The notes beneath the pieces are model-generated. The model ran no database searches, was not told where the DNA came from, and saw nothing but the letters and a program-made list of their open reading frames with translations. From SpSt-333 sp964371615 (GTDB lineage Bacteria; Bacteroidota; Ignavibacteria; UBA10030; UBA8401): a stretch of 64,000 bases of DNA. Position 1 is the stretch's first letter. Each line of letters begins with the position of its first letter. A program made the position numbers and the translations under genes. The DNA lies in the NCBI GenBank assembly GCA_964371615.1, contig CAYJMS010000004.1, forward strand, positions 372,001 to 436,000, read 5' to 3'. Shown here piece by piece: positions 36,881-45,867 of this stretch.

Positions 36881-37303
36881 ATGAAATTACTTTTTACCTT
36901 ATTATTTCTCTTCACCGCAGCACTCTTCGGACAGAATCCCGACGGGAAAAATGCATCGCTGCATATCACCCCTTCGTGGCTGCGCGGTACGTCCGATTAT
37001 CAGCGGGTAACATCCGTCTGGTATCCCCCGTCACTGGCCAACGACGCACAATCGGTTGCCACCACCGAATGGGGATCGGTGGAACACCCTTTTGCGTTCG
37101 GAGTTTCGGCGATGATGAAGATACCGGCAACATCGTATCTGACGCTCAGTCTCTCCTATTCGTTCAATCAGCGGTTCGAAGAATACGGCGCAACGAATCC
37201 CAAGCCGCCGTACTTCTCCCAGTTTTGGACTATGAACGGTTCGCTGCATTCCATGAGCGTAACCATGAGCCTGTATAATCTTTTTTCGGTTTATCAGGAA
37301 TGA
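36881..37303 (+). CDS. small secreted protein, unknown
   Basis: 140 residues with a signal peptide (MKLLFTLLFLFTAALFGQ). The mature part has alternating aromatic residues (FGVSAMMKIPATSYLTLSLSYSFNQRF, HSMSVTMSLYNLFSVYQ) as in outer-membrane beta-strands; the family is not recognised. The ATG at 36881 follows GGGAG and precedes the signal peptide, so it was preferred over an upstream in-frame start inside the previous gene. Its stop overlaps the Nudix start. Confidence 0.7.
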   Translation: MKLLFTLLFLFTAALFGQNPDGKNASLHITPSWLRGTSDYQRVTSVWYPPSLANDAQSVATTEWGSVEHPFAFGVSAMMKIPATSYLTLSLSYSFNQRFEEYGATNPKPPYFSQFWTMNGSLHSMSVTMSLYNLFSVYQE

Positions 37304-37845
37304 CCATGCATAGACGTCTATTGCTCGATAAATTACAGCGGTACCGTGGCGCGGACGAACATGAAGAGGTGATGCGGCGGACGATTATTGCATTTGTCGA
37401 GGGAAATACGGAGTGTTTTGAGAGAACCTTATTGAAAGGGCACATCACCGGATCGGCGTTCATTGTCGATGCAACACGGACACAAACATTAATGACCCAT
37501 CATCATTTCCTGGACAAATGGCTGCAACTGGGAGGGCATTCCGACGGCGATCCTGATACACTGAATGTGGCATTGCGGGAAGCGGAAGAAGAATCCGGCT
37601 TAACCTCCGTCGTTCCGGTTTCCGCTGAAATATTCGACGTCGATATCCATCCTATACCGGCACGCAAGAACGAACCGGAACATTTCCATTATGATGTCCG
37701 TTTTCTGTGCGAAGCGGACATCAGCGAACCGCTTCAAATCACCGGCGAATCGAAAGATCTTGCCTGGATCCCGATAGCACGGATTCCCGATTACACTCGT
37801 GAAGAATCGGTTCTGCGAATGGCCCGAAAGATCGTTCCCCGATGA
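37300..37845 (+). CDS. Nudix hydrolase
   Basis: 181 residues. The Nudix box is read as GGHSDGDPDTLNVAL followed by REAEEESGL; the REx2EExGL half is intact but the first Glu position is Pro, a deviation seen in some Nudix branches. It probably cleaves a nucleoside-diphosphate derivative; the substrate is unknown. The ATG overlaps the preceding stop (ATGA) and its own stop overlaps the kinase start (ATGA), so it is translationally coupled to the two-component genes. A second ATG at 37306 is possible. Confidence 0.85.
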   Translation: MTMHRRLLLDKLQRYRGADEHEEVMRRTIIAFVEGNTECFERTLLKGHITGSAFIVDATRTQTLMTHHHFLDKWLQLGGHSDGDPDTLNVALREAEEESGLTSVVPVSAEIFDVDIHPIPARKNEPEHFHYDVRFLCEADISEPLQITGESKDLAWIPIARIPDYTREESVLRMARKIVPR

Positions 37846-39341
37846 ACAATACAAGAAAAATATTTATTGTCCTCACACTCATCGTCCTGCTGCCCGCATT
37901 ATTTTATTCGGTGTACGAGATCTCTTCCCTGAACAATACGGAGGAAATGATTTCCCAACTGTACGAGCGGCAGATGGATGCGGTCTTGTTTTCGGTGAAT
38001 CAATACCTGCTGGATATTGTCTCCAGTTGGGCAACACACATCGAAAACGAATTGCCGACAAAGGAGATGGAGAAGATCGTGCGCTCCAATGCTTCCATTC
38101 TTTCCATTATCATATCCGATACCGCATTTTCTTCTCTCCGTTCTTTCCCATCCGGGCCGTCGGGACAAATACAGCGGCTGCGGCAACAAAAGGATCGCAT
38201 TGATAAGCTCATTCGCTATCAATCCGCATCGTACCGCAAACTGGAACCGGTAATCGATACCGATTCCACAATGATTATCCTGTTTATCCCCTCTTCGTCC
38301 ACGGCAACCGTCGTCGGTATTATCGTCGATACCGATCGTTTCATCAACGATGTGGTCGGGAGAAAACTGTCCGACATCGCGCAAAACGATTTTGTGATTG
38401 CCGTTGTCCACCGGACTGACGGCACCATCATCTATGCCACTTCACCGGTGGGGTACCGCGAAATGTCACAAGAACGGCCGCTCTGGATATTCCCCGATTA
38501 CGCCGTCAAAATCCGCCTGCAGGGAACCACCATACAGGAAGCGGCGACCGATCGCTTCACGAGAAATATCATCCTTATACTTCTGATGGACGCATTGCTG
38601 ATTCTCGGCGCCTGGTTCGTCTTCCGGACGATCCGCCGGGAAATGGAACTGATCGCGTTGAAATCGGATTTTGTCTCGAACGTATCGCACGAACTCCGCA
38701 CTCCTCTTTCCCTCATCCGCATGTTTGCCGAAACACTGGAGATGGGGCGTGTCAAAACGGAATCGAAGAAAAAGGAATATTACGGCATCATCCTGCACGA
38801 AACAGAACGCTTGACCCGACTGATCAACAATATTCTGAATTTCTCGAGAATGGAATCGAAATCACGAAAATTCCATTTCCGAAAGACCGACATCAACAGC
38901 GTCGCCGCATCGGTTCTGGCGGTCTATTCCTATCAGTTCGAGCAGTTGCATTTCGCCGTCGAGACGTCGTTCGAGGCGGGACTGCCGCAGATTGATGCCG
39001 ACGAAGAAGCGGTCGCTGAAGCGCTGCACAATCTGGTGGACAATGCAATCAAATACAGCGGTGAAGAAAAGTTCATCCGCATCGTTACGCTGCGCGACGA
39101 GCGCGGCATCGTCCTCCGTGTCGCCGACCGCGGCATCGGCATTCCCGAAGAACACCGAACGAAGATATTCGAAAAATTTTACCGTGTATCGCACGGCCTT
39201 GTTCATACCGCTAAAGGGAGCGGTCTTGGACTGGCGATCGTGCAGCATATCGTTCAATCGCATCACGGAACGATCACGATCGAGAGCACCGAAGGAAAAG
39301 GAAGCACGTTCAGCATCCATTTACCATTAACGCAGACCTAA
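37842..39341 (+). CDS. membrane sensor histidine kinase
   Basis: 499 residues. One helix at about 7-27, a periplasmic sensor region of about 210 residues, a second helix at about 241-262, then HisKA with H283 in SNVSHELRTPLSL and a complete HATPase domain (N-box HNLVDNAIKYSG, G1 VADRGIGIP, G2 GSGLGLAIV). The family signal is not recognised in the periplasmic region. It pairs with the OmpR-type regulator 21 bases downstream and overlaps the Nudix gene upstream. Confidence 0.95.
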   Translation: MNNTRKIFIVLTLIVLLPALFYSVYEISSLNNTEEMISQLYERQMDAVLFSVNQYLLDIVSSWATHIENELPTKEMEKIVRSNASILSIIISDTAFSSLRSFPSGPSGQIQRLRQQKDRIDKLIRYQSASYRKLEPVIDTDSTMIILFIPSSSTATVVGIIVDTDRFINDVVGRKLSDIAQNDFVIAVVHRTDGTIIYATSPVGYREMSQERPLWIFPDYAVKIRLQGTTIQEAATDRFTRNIILILLMDALLILGAWFVFRTIRREMELIALKSDFVSNVSHELRTPLSLIRMFAETLEMGRVKTESKKKEYYGIILHETERLTRLINNILNFSRMESKSRKFHFRKTDINSVAASVLAVYSYQFEQLHFAVETSFEAGLPQIDADEEAVAEALHNLVDNAIKYSGEEKFIRIVTLRDERGIVLRVADRGIGIPEEHRTKIFEKFYRVSHGLVHTAKGSGLGLAIVQHIVQSHHGTITIESTEGKGSTFSIHLPLTQT

Positions 39342-39362
39342 GCAGGTCTCACAAAAAATGCC

Positions 39363-40046
39363 ATGGCACATATACTGGTCATTGAAGACGAACCCGATAT
39401 GCAACGGGGATTACAGGATAACCTCGAATTCGAAGGATACGATGTCACCGTGGTCGGTGAAGGAAAAAAGGGATTGGATTCGCTCGTCACCGGACGATTC
39501 GATCTCGTGTTGCTCGATGTGATGCTGCCGGGTATGTCCGGATTCGATATCTGTAAAGCGGCCCGTTCGCAGGGCGTTTCGATTCCCATCATTATGCTGA
39601 CCGCCAAAGGGGAAGAGGTGGACAAGGTGCTCGGCCTGGAATTCGGCGCCGATGATTACATTACCAAACCGTTTAGTGTGCGCGAACTGCTGGCACGCGT
39701 AAAGGCGGTTCTTCGCCGAACACCGGCGGGCGTGGCGATTACGGAAAAAAATATCACGATCGGTCTGCTCGAAGTAAATTTCGAAAGTTATACCGCCGGA
39801 AAAAAAGGAAAATCAATTTCAATGTCGTCGAAAGAATTCGACATCCTGCGATATTTATGGCAGCATCAAAAGCAGGTCATCAGCCGCGACGATCTGCTGA
39901 CGAATGTGTGGGGATACGACGAGTCGATCACCTCCCGCACCGTGGATAACTTTATCGTCAAACTCCGGAAAAACATTGAAAAGGATCCTTCCCATCCGAA
40001 ACATATCATTACCGTGCACGGAACGGGATATAAATTACTCCCATAG
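39363..40046 (+). CDS. OmpR/PhoB-family response regulator
   Basis: 227 residues. Receiver domain about 1-120 with phospho-acceptor D52 (LVLLDVMLPG) and Lys in DYITKPFSVRELLARV, then a winged-helix DNA-binding domain about 130-227 (ISMSSKEFDILRYLW, SRTVDNFIVKLRKNIEKDP, HGTGYKL). It is the cognate regulator of the preceding kinase by position. Confidence 0.95.
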   Translation: MAHILVIEDEPDMQRGLQDNLEFEGYDVTVVGEGKKGLDSLVTGRFDLVLLDVMLPGMSGFDICKAARSQGVSIPIIMLTAKGEEVDKVLGLEFGADDYITKPFSVRELLARVKAVLRRTPAGVAITEKNITIGLLEVNFESYTAGKKGKSISMSSKEFDILRYLWQHQKQVISRDDLLTNVWGYDESITSRTVDNFIVKLRKNIEKDPSHPKHIITVHGTGYKLLP

Positions 40047-40227
40047 AAAAATATCCTTTTCATACTCCGAATTCCTGAAGAAAATTCCGTTTTCAGTGAT
40101 TTTTCAAAGATATTTTCCCCTGTTATTCAATTCCTGCCGTGACAACTTTTTACAAATTCTGACTCCGCAGGGACACAACGCAGGTTTGTTTCGCATATCT
40201 TGCACGCACATTAATCAGGCAAATTTT

Positions 40228-41289
40228 ATGAAAAATATTTTATCAATTTTATTATTGCTCGCTGCTATAGCTGTTACTGCGGAATCGCAGCAGGAGCGGC
40301 AGATTATAGATCTGCGCGGCAACTGGAAATTCGAGATCGGCGACGATCGGCGCTATGCAGAGGCAAAGTTCGACGACAGCGCCTGGGATGAAATTTTCGT
40401 ACCGGCGGATTGGGAGAATGAAGGATTTCCCGGATACGACGGATACGGATGGTACCGGAAAAAATTTCTTCTTCCGTCATCGGCCCAAAAGCAGGATCTC
40501 TTTCTTCATATCATTGTGGACGATGTCTGCGCGGTGTACGTAAACGGTCAGATCATCGGGATGGGTGGATCGTTTCCTCCGGATTTTGAGACGGCATACA
40601 ATGTCCAGCAGAAATTTTTTATCCCAAAAAAATTCCTCCGTTATAACGAACAAAATAGTATCGCCGTCCGTGTGTACGACGACTATCTTAACGGCGGTAT
40701 CGTCCAGGGACGTATCGGCATTTATGCTCATGAGAATACTTTTCCGTTTGTCGCAACTTTCCCGGAAATGTGGAAATTTAAAAAGGGTGACAATGAACAG
40801 TGGAGCGATCCTTCGCTTGACGATACAAAATGGCAGGACCTGATTGTCCCTGCGCCATGGGATTTTCAGGGATTCGGTTCGTACGACGGATTCGGCTGGT
40901 ATCGGGTAATGTTCACCGTTCCTTCAAATTTAAAGGATGATGATCTTGTCGCGATGCTCGGACGGATCGACGATATCGATGAAGCGTATCTGAACGGCGA
41001 ATTGATCGGAAAGACCGGACGCATCCGGTCAAACGGAAGTGCCGGCAGGATCCGCGAAGAGTACCGCGAGTTCCGGTTCTACTCCATCCCGAAATCGTTG
41101 CTGAACAAAGGAGGCAAGAACGTTCTTGCAGTACGAGTGTATGATAATTTCAAAATCGGCGGTATTTACGAAGGACCTATCGGTATTGCACGGAGCAGCG
41201 AAGTCCGCCGCTTCAAAAAGCAGATCGAAAGCAACGAATGGCCGGAGAATTCATTCCAGCGATTTATCGATAAAATATTCAACGAATAA
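40228..41289 (+). CDS. secreted tandem beta-sandwich, glycoside-hydrolase-2-like sugar-binding protein
   Basis: 353 residues with a signal peptide (MKNILSILLLLAAIAVTAESQ). Two homologous halves, each a GH2 N-terminal-type jelly roll: GNWKFEIGDDRRY...WENEGFPGYDGYGWYRKKF and EMWKFKKGDNEQW...WDFQGFGSYDGFGWYRVMF, followed in each half by VYVNGQIIG or AYLNGELIG, and IAVRVYDDYLNGGI or LAVRVYDNFKIGGI. There is no catalytic barrel. It probably binds carbohydrate outside the cytoplasm. The ATG before the signal peptide was chosen; the longer frame overlaps the regulator gene. Confidence 0.75.
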   Translation: MKNILSILLLLAAIAVTAESQQERQIIDLRGNWKFEIGDDRRYAEAKFDDSAWDEIFVPADWENEGFPGYDGYGWYRKKFLLPSSAQKQDLFLHIIVDDVCAVYVNGQIIGMGGSFPPDFETAYNVQQKFFIPKKFLRYNEQNSIAVRVYDDYLNGGIVQGRIGIYAHENTFPFVATFPEMWKFKKGDNEQWSDPSLDDTKWQDLIVPAPWDFQGFGSYDGFGWYRVMFTVPSNLKDDDLVAMLGRIDDIDEAYLNGELIGKTGRIRSNGSAGRIREEYREFRFYSIPKSLLNKGGKNVLAVRVYDNFKIGGIYEGPIGIARSSEVRRFKKQIESNEWPENSFQRFIDKIFNE

Positions 41290-41393
41290 TCCCGTCAATG
41301 GCGGTGCGGATCGAATCGTGCCGTCATTGATTAATAAATCATTAATTTTACCCATTCCTTCCCGATCCGTTTCGACTCTGGTTCAAAATTTTG

Positions 41394-41401
41394 TATCTTT
41401 C
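41394..41401 (+). promoter_or_regulatory. Bacteroidota-type -7 element candidate
   Basis: TTTTGTATCTTTC upstream of the first glycosyltransferase gene resembles the TAnnTTTG element of the Bacteroidota primary sigma factor, about 56 bases before the start codon. The upstream -33 TTTG box is not clear. Confidence 0.35.
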
Positions 41402-41456
41402 CCACCGACAGCATTGACGGCATCATTTTCAATCTCGAACAGTCACTTATTAAATC

Positions 41457-42770
41457 ATGGCTACAACACATAGCGTTCGCGCATGGATCGTTTCCGCCGA
41501 TATGGGGTACGGTCATCAACGTGCGGTCTTTCCGTTGAACGGCATTGCCGAAGAAGGATTGATTACCGTCGGCAAGAACGACAACTCCTCCCCAAAAGAG
41601 AAGAAACAATGGAAACGGCTGCTGGACGTGTACGAAACTTTTTCCCGTGCCCGCGGAATTCCTGTCGTCGGCAAGCCGATCTTTGCGATGCTGGATGCAT
41701 TGATGCATATACCGTCCTTCTATCCCATCCGTAATTTATCGCACAGTACGTTTCAGGTGGATCTGCTCGAGAAAAACATTGCCAACGGCCTTTGCACCGG
41801 TATGTTGGAAAAAATCTCGGCGAAACAGCTGCCGCTGGTGACTTCGTTTTATGCGCCGGCTATCGCAGCCGATACAAAGGGATACGAACCCATCTACTGC
41901 ATCATCTGCGATGCGGATATCAACCGGGTCTGGGCGGCGAAACAGGCATGGGACAGCCGAATCAGTTACTGCGTACCGTGCGGTAAAGCGGCGCAGCGGC
42001 TCAAATCGTACGGTGTGCCGGAGGAGAGGATCTTTCTCACCGGATTTCCGCTGCCGATGGATCTTGTCGGGAAAAACATAAGTGTATTAAAAATCGATCT
42101 GACCCAACGGCTCTCATTGCTTGATCCTTACCGGAGATTCCATCAACTTCACTCCCGCAGCGTAGAACATTTTCTCGGGAAAAAAAACAAATTGGCGAAG
42201 CATGACCGGATTCTGACGATCTCGTATGCGGTGGGCGGCGCGGGAGCGCAAAAAGAGATCGGCGGCCGTATTGCGAACAGTTTACGGAATAGATTAAGAG
42301 CAGGGGATGTGCGTTTGAATCTGGTTGCCGGTATTCGCCCCGAAGTCCGCGATTATTTTGAATCGGTCAAAAAGGAATTACATACGGAGAACGTCTCGGT
42401 TCTCTTCTCCTCCTCCCTGCACGAATATTTTCAACTGTTCAACTCGGCGATGCGCACTACCGATATCCTCTGGACGAAGCCGAGCGAACTCTCGTTTTAT
42501 GCCGGCCTCGGCATTCCGATTATCATGACGCCGTCGATCGGATCGCAGGAACGGTTCAACCGACAATGGCTGCACGAGATTCATGCCGGCATGCGGCAGG
42601 AAAATCCGGATTATACCGATCAGTGGCTCTACGATTTGCTGAACGACGGAACGCTGGCGGATATGGCGTGGTCGGGATTCCTGAAAGCACGGAAACTCGG
42701 AACGGACAAGATCGTCGAGATACTTAAAACCGGAACAATGAAACAAAGCAATTCACCATTGGAGCGATAG
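41457..42770 (+). CDS. MGDG-synthase/MurG-like glycosyltransferase, divergent
   Basis: 437 residues. The N-terminal loop SADMGYGHQRAVFPL is the acceptor-side glycine/histidine motif of MGDG-synthase-like GT-B enzymes, and the C-terminal donor-side region reads TTDILWTKPSELSFYAGLGIPIIMTPSIGSQE. It lacks membrane helices. It is likely a membrane-surface glycolipid glycosyltransferase; neither acceptor nor sugar is known. A related but distinct gene follows after 50 bases, and the pair may act in sequence. Also compatible with an uncharacterised conserved family of the same fold. Confidence 0.65.
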   Translation: MATTHSVRAWIVSADMGYGHQRAVFPLNGIAEEGLITVGKNDNSSPKEKKQWKRLLDVYETFSRARGIPVVGKPIFAMLDALMHIPSFYPIRNLSHSTFQVDLLEKNIANGLCTGMLEKISAKQLPLVTSFYAPAIAADTKGYEPIYCIICDADINRVWAAKQAWDSRISYCVPCGKAAQRLKSYGVPEERIFLTGFPLPMDLVGKNISVLKIDLTQRLSLLDPYRRFHQLHSRSVEHFLGKKNKLAKHDRILTISYAVGGAGAQKEIGGRIANSLRNRLRAGDVRLNLVAGIRPEVRDYFESVKKELHTENVSVLFSSSLHEYFQLFNSAMRTTDILWTKPSELSFYAGLGIPIIMTPSIGSQERFNRQWLHEIHAGMRQENPDYTDQWLYDLLNDGTLADMAWSGFLKARKLGTDKIVEILKTGTMKQSNSPLER

Positions 42771-42820
42771 TGATCGACAGTTGATGGAATTTAATTCCAT
42801 CGAACGCTGGGAAAGTTCTT

Positions 42821-43975
42821 ATGACGGCACATCGAGAAAAATATTTATTGTGTTACCTGAAAACAGGCGGCGGACATCTCGCTCCCGCCCGTTCCATCGC
42901 CGCCTATTTGAATGAGAACCATGCGGATGCGATAGAACCAATCCTTATCGACGGACTTGTCGAAGCCCGTTCCTTTGCCCGGTACATCATAGAGGACGGA
43001 TACAGACTATTGCAGGCAAAGGCACAATGGTATTACGAATTTTTGTATGCCACAAACAAATTTCCTCCGATCGGATATTTTAATGTCGCCATGGCGAAGT
43101 TCTTCATCAAGCCATATATCAAAAAAAAGATTCTGGAAGAACGTCCGTCGAAGATCGTTATATTTCATTTTTTCCTTATTGCGCCGGTTTTTGAGATTTT
43201 CCGTGAATACAACATCAATATTCCCGTGATCACTGTGGTAACCGATCCGTACACCGCCCATCCGTTGTGGTTTCAAAACCGCAATCAGCGATATATTGTG
43301 TTTAGCGAACGGTTGAAGCGGTATTGCAAAGAGAAACGGCGCATTCCTGACGCGCGCGTGGCTCTGTTTCCTTTCATTATCGACGAGAAATTCACGTCTC
43401 CTCTTCGCAACGATGAGATCGTTGCGATAAAAAACCGATTCGGCATGTCGCCGGAGAAAAAACAGATTCTGATCATCGGCGGCGGCGACGGCATACCGAA
43501 CGGTGCACGAATCCTGGAGCAATTGCTTGAAGCGTCGCTCCCTGTCGAAATCACGATCGTGTGCGGCAAAAACAAGCAATTGCACGCCGATGCGCTGGCA
43601 TTGCAACGACGGTATCCTGCAGTGAAAGTCTTTGCATTTGTCGATTTTGTGTACGAACTTCTCAATACGGCGGACATTGTCATCACCAAATGCGGCGCTT
43701 CGACGATCATGGAGATCCTGTTAATGAAGAAAATTCCGGTGATCAACGATTACCTGTGGGAACAGGAACTCGGCAATATGGAATTTGTGAGGGATAACCG
43801 GCTTGGGATCTATGAGCCTGATATGAAAAATTTACCGGCGGTCATCGGCCGGTTGATTTCGGATGAAGATGAATACCGGTCCTATCGCGGCCGGATCGAA
43901 TCGATGCACTTGCGAAGCGGAACAAAAGAAGTTGCGGAATTTATTCTTCACTCTACACAACAGGACGGCCTATGA
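42821..43975 (+). CDS. MGDG-synthase-like glycosyltransferase (GT28)
   Basis: 384 residues. N-terminal motif CYLKTGGGHLAPARSIAAYL, the middle VTVVTDPYTAHPLWF and the donor-site ADIVITKCGASTIMEILLMKKIPVINDYLWEQELGN give a good match to processive diacylglycerol glycosyltransferases such as UgtP/MGDG synthase. It likely glycosylates a lipid at the inner membrane face. Its stop overlaps the start of a small membrane-protein gene (ATGA), so they are coupled. Confidence 0.8.
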   Translation: MTAHREKYLLCYLKTGGGHLAPARSIAAYLNENHADAIEPILIDGLVEARSFARYIIEDGYRLLQAKAQWYYEFLYATNKFPPIGYFNVAMAKFFIKPYIKKKILEERPSKIVIFHFFLIAPVFEIFREYNINIPVITVVTDPYTAHPLWFQNRNQRYIVFSERLKRYCKEKRRIPDARVALFPFIIDEKFTSPLRNDEIVAIKNRFGMSPEKKQILIIGGGDGIPNGARILEQLLEASLPVEITIVCGKNKQLHADALALQRRYPAVKVFAFVDFVYELLNTADIVITKCGASTIMEILLMKKIPVINDYLWEQELGNMEFVRDNRLGIYEPDMKNLPAVIGRLISDEDEYRSYRGRIESMHLRSGTKEVAEFILHSTQQDGL

Positions 43976-44343
43976 CTCTTCTGGAAAAAAATCTCTATCA
44001 GCAGATCCATCCACTTCGGCTGGTGGTGGATTGGAGTTCGGGACTCGGTGCATGCTATCTGTTCTGGCTGCGCGACATCTGGACGGGCGTGGCAGTCAGT
44101 GTGATACCGTCGTTGATTGTCTCATTGTATGTGGTCCGTTTTGCGGATCTTGAAAAAATTAAAGCCTCACCGTTCGGCGCGTATTATAAAAGGACCTATT
44201 CCAGAACAGTCGATATATTCCGGTTCGCCGGATTTGTGATCCTGGCCGGATCATCCTGGTGGCATTCCGTACCCGGTATGATCGGCGGCCTGGTCATCAT
44301 CATTCTGACCTGGACGTACGGATTATTTTACAAGAAGCAATAA
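43972..44343 (+). CDS. small membrane protein coupled to glycosyltransferase
   Basis: 123 residues with an N-terminal amphipathic part (LLEKNLYQQIHPLRLVVDWSSG) and three to four hydrophobic stretches (LGACYLFWL, VAVSVIPSLIVSLYVVRF, FAGFVILAGSSWWH, MIGGLVIIILTWTYGLF). The family is not recognised. It overlaps the glycosyltransferase stop by 4 bases, so an accessory role in the same lipid pathway is plausible but only by position. Confidence 0.7.
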   Translation: MTLLEKNLYQQIHPLRLVVDWSSGLGACYLFWLRDIWTGVAVSVIPSLIVSLYVVRFADLEKIKASPFGAYYKRTYSRTVDIFRFAGFVILAGSSWWHSVPGMIGGLVIIILTWTYGLFYKKQ

Positions 44344-44364
44344 GCCGTTGAGCGCGGGAGTGTT

Positions 44365-44751
44365 ATGACAGCATATTTCAGTGAAACGACAGACCATATC
44401 ACCGTTTCGGTACGTCCGCTGTTTGTGGAGGGGGAATCAAATGTCCTGACCAGGAAGTTTGTCTTTGCGTACTTCATTCGCATTGAAAACAACGGCACAG
44501 ACACGGTGCAATTGCTTCGGCGACATTGGATTATCACTCACGACACGGGCAAAGTGGAAGAGGTGGAAGGTGAAGGTGTTATTGGAAAGCAGCCGGTGAT
44601 CGCGCCGGAACAGTTTCATGAATACAACAGCTTTTGCATCCTCGAGTCGATGGAAGGTTTCATGGAGGGAACGTATCTAATGAAGCGATCCGACGGAACG
44701 ACATTCAAGATCAATATTCCCCGCTTCACTCTGCGGGCAATGGCCAATTAA
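44365..44751 (+). CDS. apaG: ApaG-domain protein
   Basis: 128 residues covering the whole ApaG immunoglobulin-like fold: VSVRPLFVEG, FVFAYFIRIENNGTDTVQLLRRHWIITHDTGKVEEVEGEGVIGKQPVIAPEQ (highly conserved) and GTYLMKRSDGTTFKINIPRFTL. ApaG is linked to Co/Mg resistance and to Ap4A metabolism, but its biochemical role is unsettled. GGGAG precedes the ATG. Confidence 0.95.
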   Translation: MTAYFSETTDHITVSVRPLFVEGESNVLTRKFVFAYFIRIENNGTDTVQLLRRHWIITHDTGKVEEVEGEGVIGKQPVIAPEQFHEYNSFCILESMEGFMEGTYLMKRSDGTTFKINIPRFTLRAMAN

Positions 44752-44780
44752 TTCCCTTCTATTAAAGTACACTGCATCCT

Positions 44781-45857
44781 ATGAAAACACTATCGGTATT
44801 CACTGTATTCTGCGCGGCGCTGATGTTCGACTCGTGCGGAACAACCTCTTCCATTCCTGTTCCCGCTGTAATCGACGGGATCATGCAATCATACGCCGAT
44901 CCTTCCGCTCCCGGAGCGAGCGTACTGGTGATGAAGAACGACAGTGTTGTATTTAAAAAGGGATACGGCATTGCCGATATGGAGAGCGGCACGCCGGTCA
45001 GTACTACGACGAACTTCCGTCTCGCATCCGTCTCAAAGCAATTTACCGCCATGTCGGTCATGCTGTTGGCGGAACAGGGTGCTATCTCGTATGACGACCG
45101 TCTCACAAAATTCTTTCCCGATTTTCCCGCGTACGGTTCCGAAATCACCGTTCGTCATCTGCTGACGCATACCTCCGGCCTGGTTGATTATGAATCGGTT
45201 ATGCCGGATACGCAGACGGTACAGGTACACGATGCGGATTGCCTCACATTAATGCACGCCGTCGATTCACTATATTTTCCTGCCGGAACGCGCTATGCGT
45301 ACAGCAACACCGGATATGCATTGCTGGCGATGATTGTTGAAACGGTTTCCGGTCAGCGGTATGCCGACTATTTAAAGAAAAATATATTTGACCGCACCGG
45401 CATGACGACGTCGGTGGCATATGAAGAGGGAATTTCCGTTGTGCCGAACCGTGCGTACGGACATTCGCTGATCGACGGAACATGGCGGCGAACGGACCAA
45501 AGCAGCACGAGCGCGGTGCTGGGAGACGGCGGCATTTATTCAAATGTTGAGGAAATGTCCCGATGGATTTCTTCACTCTGGAACTATTCTCTTCTCCATG
45601 AAGAAACACAGCGATTGGCATGGTCCGATGCAACGCTCAATGACGGATCGACGATCGATTACGGTTTCGGATGGCACAAACAGACAAATCGCGGAATCCG
45701 ACATCCGCACCACGGCGGCAGCACGCGGGGATTTCGCAATCACATCCTTCTCTTCCCCGATCAGAAATTAACAGTGATAATTTTAACCAATCGCAATCAG
45801 GGAGATCCGGCCGCCGAAGCGCAGAAGATCGCCGATCTCTTTTGGGAAAACCGGTAA
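44781..45857 (+). CDS. serine hydrolase, beta-lactamase/class C-like family
   Basis: 358 residues with an N-terminal signal-like stretch ending at Cys19 (FDSCG), so probably a lipoprotein, although the lipobox is imperfect. Active-site serine S83 and K86 in ASVSKQFTAM, the YxN motif in RYAYSNTGYALL and a third motif HHGGSTRGF (HxG in place of KTG). This is the pattern of esterase/DD-peptidase-like penicillin-binding-fold hydrolases rather than a true beta-lactamase. The substrate is unknown. Confidence 0.88.
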   Translation: MKTLSVFTVFCAALMFDSCGTTSSIPVPAVIDGIMQSYADPSAPGASVLVMKNDSVVFKKGYGIADMESGTPVSTTTNFRLASVSKQFTAMSVMLLAEQGAISYDDRLTKFFPDFPAYGSEITVRHLLTHTSGLVDYESVMPDTQTVQVHDADCLTLMHAVDSLYFPAGTRYAYSNTGYALLAMIVETVSGQRYADYLKKNIFDRTGMTTSVAYEEGISVVPNRAYGHSLIDGTWRRTDQSSTSAVLGDGGIYSNVEEMSRWISSLWNYSLLHEETQRLAWSDATLNDGSTIDYGFGWHKQTNRGIRHPHHGGSTRGFRNHILLFPDQKLTVIILTNRNQGDPAAEAQKIADLFWENR

Positions 45858-45867
45858 CCGTTCTTCC

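Noticed and set aside
44781..45857. Antibiotic-resistance beta-lactamase
   Set aside because: The third motif is HxG rather than KTG and the overall pattern is that of the broad serine-hydrolase/esterase family, so resistance is not supported.
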